Of a stretch of DNA of 49,233 bases, positions 46,217 to 49,233 are shown piece after piece. The notes under the pieces are model-generated. The model was not told the origin of the DNA. It was given only the letters and a program-made list of their open reading frames with translations, and did not search any database. The DNA lies in the IMG/VR virus record IMGVR_UViG_3300002142_000006, positions 1-49,233 of that record; one strand, given 5' to 3'. Position numbers and translations under genes: made by a program. Each line of letters opens with the position of its first letter. Within the stretch, counting starts at the first letter, position 1. This DNA is from a virus.

Positions 46217-46879
46217 ATGCGGGTGAAGTTAATTAGTTATAGTAAACCGTCTGCAGAAATGTACGGTGAGGGTTTGATGGATATTCAAGATCTTGTGGCG
46301 TTCTGTGCTAGGGTTTCTAATCCATCTAATCAGATGAATAATGAAACATCTGAAAAACTTATTAAATATTTAATAAAACATAAGCACTTTTCACCATTAG
46401 AAATGGTATCTGCTTGTATTGAGATTGAAACGACAAGGGATATTGCACGACAAATTCTTAGACATAGATCATTTTCATTCCAAGAGTTTTCCCAACGATA
46501 TGCTGATCCTACTACTGATCTTGCTTTTGTAACTCGTGATGCAAGATTACAGGATCCTAAGAATAGACAAAACTCTATTCTTAATGAAGATAGAGAGTTG
46601 TGTGCCGAATGGGATAGGAGACAGAAAGAGTTGATTGATTTAGTTAAAGAGAATTATGATTGGGCAATTAGTAATGGTATTGCCAAGGAACAAGCAAGAG
46701 CAATTCTTCCTGAAGGTAATACAGTTTCTAGAATGTATATGAATGGCACGATCAGGAGTTGGTTACATTATATAGAATTACGATGTGCCAACGGTACACA
46801 ATTAGAACATCAAGAAGTTGCCATTGCTTGTGCTGAAGCAATCACAAAAATCTTTCCAATGAATATTACAATAATTTAA
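46217..46879 (+). CDS. thyX: ThyX flavin-dependent thymidylate synthase
   Basis: Makes dTMP from dUMP with FAD and methylene-THF. The ThyX motif RHRSFSFQEFSQR (82-94) fits RHRxxSxxxxSxR exactly. It has 220 residues, normal length. AAGGAAA precedes ATG 46217. It works downstream of the dCMP deaminase at 40.6 kb. T4 itself uses the unrelated ThyA-type enzyme. Confidence 0.96.
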   Translation: MRVKLISYSKPSAEMYGEGLMDIQDLVAFCARVSNPSNQMNNETSEKLIKYLIKHKHFSPLEMVSACIEIETTRDIARQILRHRSFSFQEFSQRYADPTTDLAFVTRDARLQDPKNRQNSILNEDRELCAEWDRRQKELIDLVKENYDWAISNGIAKEQARAILPEGNTVSRMYMNGTIRSWLHYIELRCANGTQLEHQEVAIACAEAITKIFPMNITII

Positions 46880-46925
46880 CATTTAATTTAAGTGTTGTGA
46901 AAATACAACATTTAAAAAATATATC

Positions 46926-46954
46926 TTTACATATACCAATAGTTATGTTATAAT
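46926..46954 (+). promoter_or_regulatory. Early/middle promoter for the peptidase gene
   Basis: TTTACA (46926-46931), 17 bases, TATAAT (46949-46954), TGT before the -10, 29 bases before ATG 46983. Confidence 0.82.
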
Positions 46955-46982
46955 AGTCGGACGATTAAAGGAAAATAATAAT

Positions 46983-47426
46983 ATGATAAAACTGAATAGT
47001 AATGGATATGTAAACAGTATTGGTCATAAAAAGATTATTGCGGCTGCTAACCACTTTATCGGGTTGCTACTGTCCAAAACAGTCGCTAAAAATACAGAGG
47101 TGGTCATAAGTTTAAAGAAATTACCTAAAGAATTTAATGGATTTTGCCAAATTAACGACAAAGAACCTAATCCATACAATCCCAAATCGTTTTTAATAGA
47201 AATCAATGGTCTTATTAACATTGTAGACATGATTAAAACCCTCTCCCACGAGTTTGTACATCTACGCCAGTTTAGAACTAAGGAACTCGGTTATAGGGAC
47301 TCTTATACGACGTTTAGGGGAGTTGCTTACAGGGCAAACTTACCTTACCATCAACATCCTTGGGAAAAAGAAGCATATAAGTTAGAAAAATCCCTCCTAA
47401 AATCATACCTAAAAACTGTTGTTTAA
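46983..47426 (+). CDS. Putative zinc metallopeptidase (147 aa)
   Basis: SH89-E-F-V-H93 is a HExxH zinc motif, and HPWEKEAY near 125-132 supplies a Glu as the likely third ligand. Size and layout are those of minimal SprT/minigluzincin-type proteases. It has an early promoter of its own. A host-protein target is possible but not shown. It is distinct from the HEIGH protein at 21.2 kb. Confidence 0.75.
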   Translation: MIKLNSNGYVNSIGHKKIIAAANHFIGLLLSKTVAKNTEVVISLKKLPKEFNGFCQINDKEPNPYNPKSFLIEINGLINIVDMIKTLSHEFVHLRQFRTKELGYRDSYTTFRGVAYRANLPYHQHPWEKEAYKLEKSLLKSYLKTVV

Positions 47427-47428
47427 AT

Positions 47429-47480
47429 ACCACAGAATAATAACCCTAAAGTTGCAAAGGTTATTATTTTGTGGTATACT
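47429..47480 (+). promoter_or_regulatory. Composite hairpin-promoter element, copy 2
   Basis: A 17-bp inverted repeat with one mismatch (47429-47445 and 47459-47475, 13-base loop) encloses TTGCAA (47452-47457), 17 bases, TATACT (47475-47480). The 13-base loop and arms are nearly identical to the copy at 21046-21095. Confidence 0.8.
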
Positions 47481-47509
47481 ATGTGTACAAAGTTTATTAA
47501 AAACTAATT

Positions 47510-47662
47510 ATGAAAGAATTTAAATTGAAATATACAGTTGAACAGTTATTGTTAATGATTAAAGATGGTGCTATAGATATGGATGATGCAGTTTTAATTT
47601 TGGTAGAATCTGATCCAACTATTAAATATCATACTGCCCTTGAAATGTTTAATTTAAGTTGA
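47510..47662 (+). CDS. Hypothetical protein (50 aa)
   Basis: Not recognised. It starts 30 bases after the composite promoter: KEFKLKYTVEQLLLMIKDGA, then an acidic IDMDDAVLILVESD. The leucine-rich helix and acidic strand form a simple folded unit. A 39-base gap follows. Confidence 0.55.
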   Translation: MKEFKLKYTVEQLLLMIKDGAIDMDDAVLILVESDPTIKYHTALEMFNLS

Positions 47663-47701
47663 ATTAAATTAAACATTAACTTATAGTAACTCTAATATAT
47701 T

Positions 47702-47845
47702 ATGAATACAAAAACATCATTCGATTTAATGGTAGAATACCTAATTAAACCCAGCATATTTCTAACAAAGACGCAAGTCCAAAATATTAGATTAATCCAA
47801 AAGAATATAAAACAAATTAAAGAAATTAGGAAAATTCGATTTTAA
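47702..47845 (+). CDS. Small basic hypothetical protein (47 aa)
   Basis: Not recognised. NTKTSFDLMVEYLIKPSIFL followed by a very basic helix (QVQNIRLIQKNIKQIKEIRK). No clear ribosome site. It ends one base before the next gene. A nucleic-acid-binding peptide is possible. Confidence 0.45.
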   Translation: MNTKTSFDLMVEYLIKPSIFLTKTQVQNIRLIQKNIKQIKEIRKIRF

Positions 47846-47846
47846 A

Positions 47847-48086
47847 ATGGATACTCAATTAAATATAAGCAAAGCCCAAGTTGAACAACTTGCAAAAATA
47901 TCTACTTATTTTAAAGAGATAGATACTTTCACATTACAAATTCAAGATGGTAAAATTAAAGTCGGGTTTGATTTATCTGATTATATACCTAAATTTGATA
48001 TTGCTAAATCAAAATCCAAAGATTCTCTAAGCTATGTACCATATAACGAAGACTTGCTTAATTATGTTAGAGGTGGTAAGATATGA
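47847..48086 (+). CDS. Hypothetical protein (79 aa)
   Basis: Not recognised. Helix (ISKAQVEQLAKISTYFKEID) then a beta pair (FTLQIQDGKIKVGFDLSDYI) and a lysine/serine-rich linker. Its stop overlaps the next start by 4 bases. Confidence 0.55.
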   Translation: MDTQLNISKAQVEQLAKISTYFKEIDTFTLQIQDGKIKVGFDLSDYIPKFDIAKSKSKDSLSYVPYNEDLLNYVRGGKI

Positions 48087-48292
48087 ACGAACGCCTTAGA
48101 GAACTTGCTATTGGGGCTGGTATAATTTCTGCTGAATATAACGGGTTTGACCAGACTCGCTTGTCAATGTCACAGCAAAAGTTCGCCGAGTTGATTGTAG
48201 AGGGATGTGCAAAAATAGCGGATAGGCCACACCCTTTAATTGGAACTCAAATTGGTAACCAAATTAGAACACATTTTGGAGTTAAAGAATGA
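48083..48292 (+). CDS. Short repeat-family protein A (69 aa)
   Basis: First of three related small genes. Shared motif: KFAELIVEGCAKIA at 33-46, and the C-terminal IRTHFGVKE. The start NERLRELAIGAGI is the usual beginning of this common phage family. Function unknown. It overlaps both neighbours by 4 bases. Confidence 0.7.
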   Translation: MNERLRELAIGAGIISAEYNGFDQTRLSMSQQKFAELIVEGCAKIADRPHPLIGTQIGNQIRTHFGVKE

Positions 48293-48678
48293 CCGAAGAT
48301 ATCGAATCGCCATTGGATTGGGAAGACAACAAAGATGGAACCTTTAGTATAACTAAAAAAGAGGTTACGGAAAAACAATGGGTATTAGTTGAATGTGTGA
48401 GCCAATTCCGTCAACGTTACATGGTTGAAGTACCAGTTGGTACAGATCAATTTGGGAAAGACAATAGCGAATGGGCCTTGGATACTGTAACTATGAACGA
48501 AGCTAAAGAATTCAGCCAGGAGCATTTGGGTGAAACCATTGTATCACATCGTGTTATATCCCAAGCAGATGCATTGGCATTGTGCGATGTAGATAATGCG
48601 TATGTTGCAGAATGGACTGAAGAACAGAAACTAGATACTTTCTTCACACGTGAAGGAGAGAAAGTTGATAATGAATGA
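48289..48678 (+). CDS. Hypothetical protein (129 aa)
   Basis: Not recognised. Acidic, Trp- and Glu-rich (DIESPLDWEDNKDGTFSITK). A strand-rich region (KQWVLVECVSQFRQRYMVEV) is followed by a helix (MNEAKEFSQEHLGETIVSHR). It interrupts the family of short repeat genes and overlaps both neighbours, so it is part of the same packed unit. Confidence 0.65.
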   Translation: MTEDIESPLDWEDNKDGTFSITKKEVTEKQWVLVECVSQFRQRYMVEVPVGTDQFGKDNSEWALDTVTMNEAKEFSQEHLGETIVSHRVISQADALALCDVDNAYVAEWTEEQKLDTFFTREGEKVDNE

Positions 48679-48854
48679 TGAATCAAGACAAAGAGTTGAT
48701 TGTGGCAGAATGTCTGAAGAAGGTGGAAGAAGAATATAAGCCTGTGCTAGAGGATAAAGAAATGATGAAGGGCACACATTGGGATGGTTATGTTCAATGT
48801 GGTGTTGATAGTTATGTAGCGATTAGAGAACATTTTTTCGGAGTTGAAGAATGA
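48678..48854 (+). CDS. Short repeat-family protein B (58 aa)
   Basis: Second related small gene. It has ELIVAECLKKVEEEY (6-20) and the C-terminal IREHFFGVEE. It lacks the N-terminal part of copy A. ATG 48678 or the adjacent 48675 overlaps the previous stop. Function unknown. Confidence 0.6.
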   Translation: MNQDKELIVAECLKKVEEEYKPVLEDKEMMKGTHWDGYVQCGVDSYVAIREHFFGVEE

Positions 48855-49048
48855 ACCTACGTATTAAACAATTTGAAAAAAATTCTGGGCTTGAAATATA
48901 TGGTCTAGGACAAGATAGAGTTAAGTGGAAATCGGTTGTAGAAAAGTTCGCTGAGTTGATTGTTAAGGAATGTATGACTAATTTGTATCTAAATGGGTAT
49001 GACGATGCCATGATACAGATTCAAAAACATTTTGGAGTAGAAGAATGA
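48851..49048 (+). CDS. Short repeat-family protein C (65 aa)
   Basis: Third related small gene. KFAELIVKECMTNLYLNGYD at about 32-51 and the C-terminal IQKHFGVEE match copies A and B. ATGA overlap with copy B and with the following gene. Function unknown. Confidence 0.65.
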   Translation: MNLRIKQFEKNSGLEIYGLGQDRVKWKSVVEKFAELIVKECMTNLYLNGYDDAMIQIQKHFGVEE

Positions 49049-49233
49049 ACAAACAAATTAAAAGTATGAACGAAATAATTGACGAGTGGCGTATTACAGA
49101 ACAGACAGAGCTAGAAGTTTGTGTTAAAGAGTTCTTTGAAAAGTATTTAAACCGAACTGAGGAGAGTGATGGTGGTAAGATATTCCACCCAATTACTATT
49201 AGCTGTTGTCGAGCACTTATGCTGCAACCACTG
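49045..49233 (+). CDS. Partial hypothetical protein at the right edge
   Basis: ATG 49045 overlaps the previous stop; 63 codons are open to the window end without a stop. It begins NKQIKSMNEIIDEWRITEQT and has CVKEFFEKYLNR. Not recognised, and no copy of the HFGV ending is visible in the available part. Confidence 0.55.
   Translation, partial: MNKQIKSMNEIIDEWRITEQTELEVCVKEFFEKYLNRTEESDGGKIFHPITISCCRALMLQPL

Noticed and set aside
1-49233. tRNA genes, CRISPR arrays, insertion sequences, homing endonucleases or introns
   Set aside because: No cloverleaf with a T-arm signature, no spaced repeat array, no transposase and no interrupted core gene was found by reading. A tRNA scan would be decisive.

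Overview
The window is one stretch of a large, AT-rich T4-like tailed phage (contractile tail). Every gene I can support is on the + strand. The block order gp13-14-15-16-17-18-19-20-(67)-21-22-23, tube-like protein, uvsY-uvsW-55-47-46-cobT-like/cobS-like-45-44-62-regA-hsp20-43-uvsX-41 matches the marine/freshwater 'exo-T-even' myoviruses (cyanophage, pelagiphage and methylophage-like groups) better than coliphage T4. Hsp20, the CobS-like MoxR ATPase, MazG and ThyX fit the same group. No photosynthesis gene is in the window, so the host cannot be named.

Layout. 1-12.8 kb: neck, terminase, tail sheath and tube, portal, prohead core, protease, scaffold and major capsid protein, read from T4-type late promoters (TATAAATA) and closed by a strong UUCG-loop terminator after gp23. 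12.8-16.6 kb: a tail-tube-like protein, UvsY, UvsW, an Sm-like protein and the late sigma factor gp55. 16.6-18.1 kb: two short sugar-nucleotide enzymes. 18.1-21 kb: gp47/gp46 nuclease complex. 21.2-24.7 kb: a metallopeptidase-VWA protein plus a MoxR-type AAA ATPase. 24.7-28.9 kb: clamp, clamp loader, small regulators including a DsbA-like protein, and RegA. 29-30.6 kb: Hsp20 and a run of very small genes. 30.7-33.2 kb: DNA polymerase. 33.3-39.5 kb: an eight-gene transcription unit with its own promoter, holding a cytosine-C5 methyltransferase, a CmoA-like SAM enzyme, a MazG pyrophosphohydrolase, a TET/JBP-type dioxygenase, a TET-associated-type glycosyltransferase and an unknown, possibly nuclease-like protein. 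39.6-46.9 kb: a primase-polymerase-like protein, dCMP deaminase, a LicC-LicA-like nucleotidyltransferase/kinase fusion, a HAD phosphatase, UvsX, gp41 helicase and ThyX. 47-49.2 kb: a zinc peptidase and short tightly packed unknown genes, several sharing one C-terminal motif.

How it works together. Early/middle genes sit behind a very uniform sigma70-type promoter (TTGCAA, 16-17 bases, TATAAT, usually TGnTATAAT). It drives replication, recombination and modification genes and gp55 itself, and gp55 would then switch RNA polymerase to the late promoters before the virion genes. The most exciting part is the 33.3-39.5 kb unit. It looks like a full cytosine hypermodification pathway: methylate, oxidise, glycosylate. 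Beside the methyltransferase is a CmoA homologue, and in the methyltransferase the usual motif X Asn is replaced by Arg. Together these raise the possibility that the phage puts carboxymethyl rather than methyl groups on cytosine. One CmoA residue argues against this and is reported. Sugar-nucleotide enzymes elsewhere in the window could supply donors.

There is no stretch over 300 bases without a gene. I saw no tRNA, CRISPR array, insertion sequence or attachment site.
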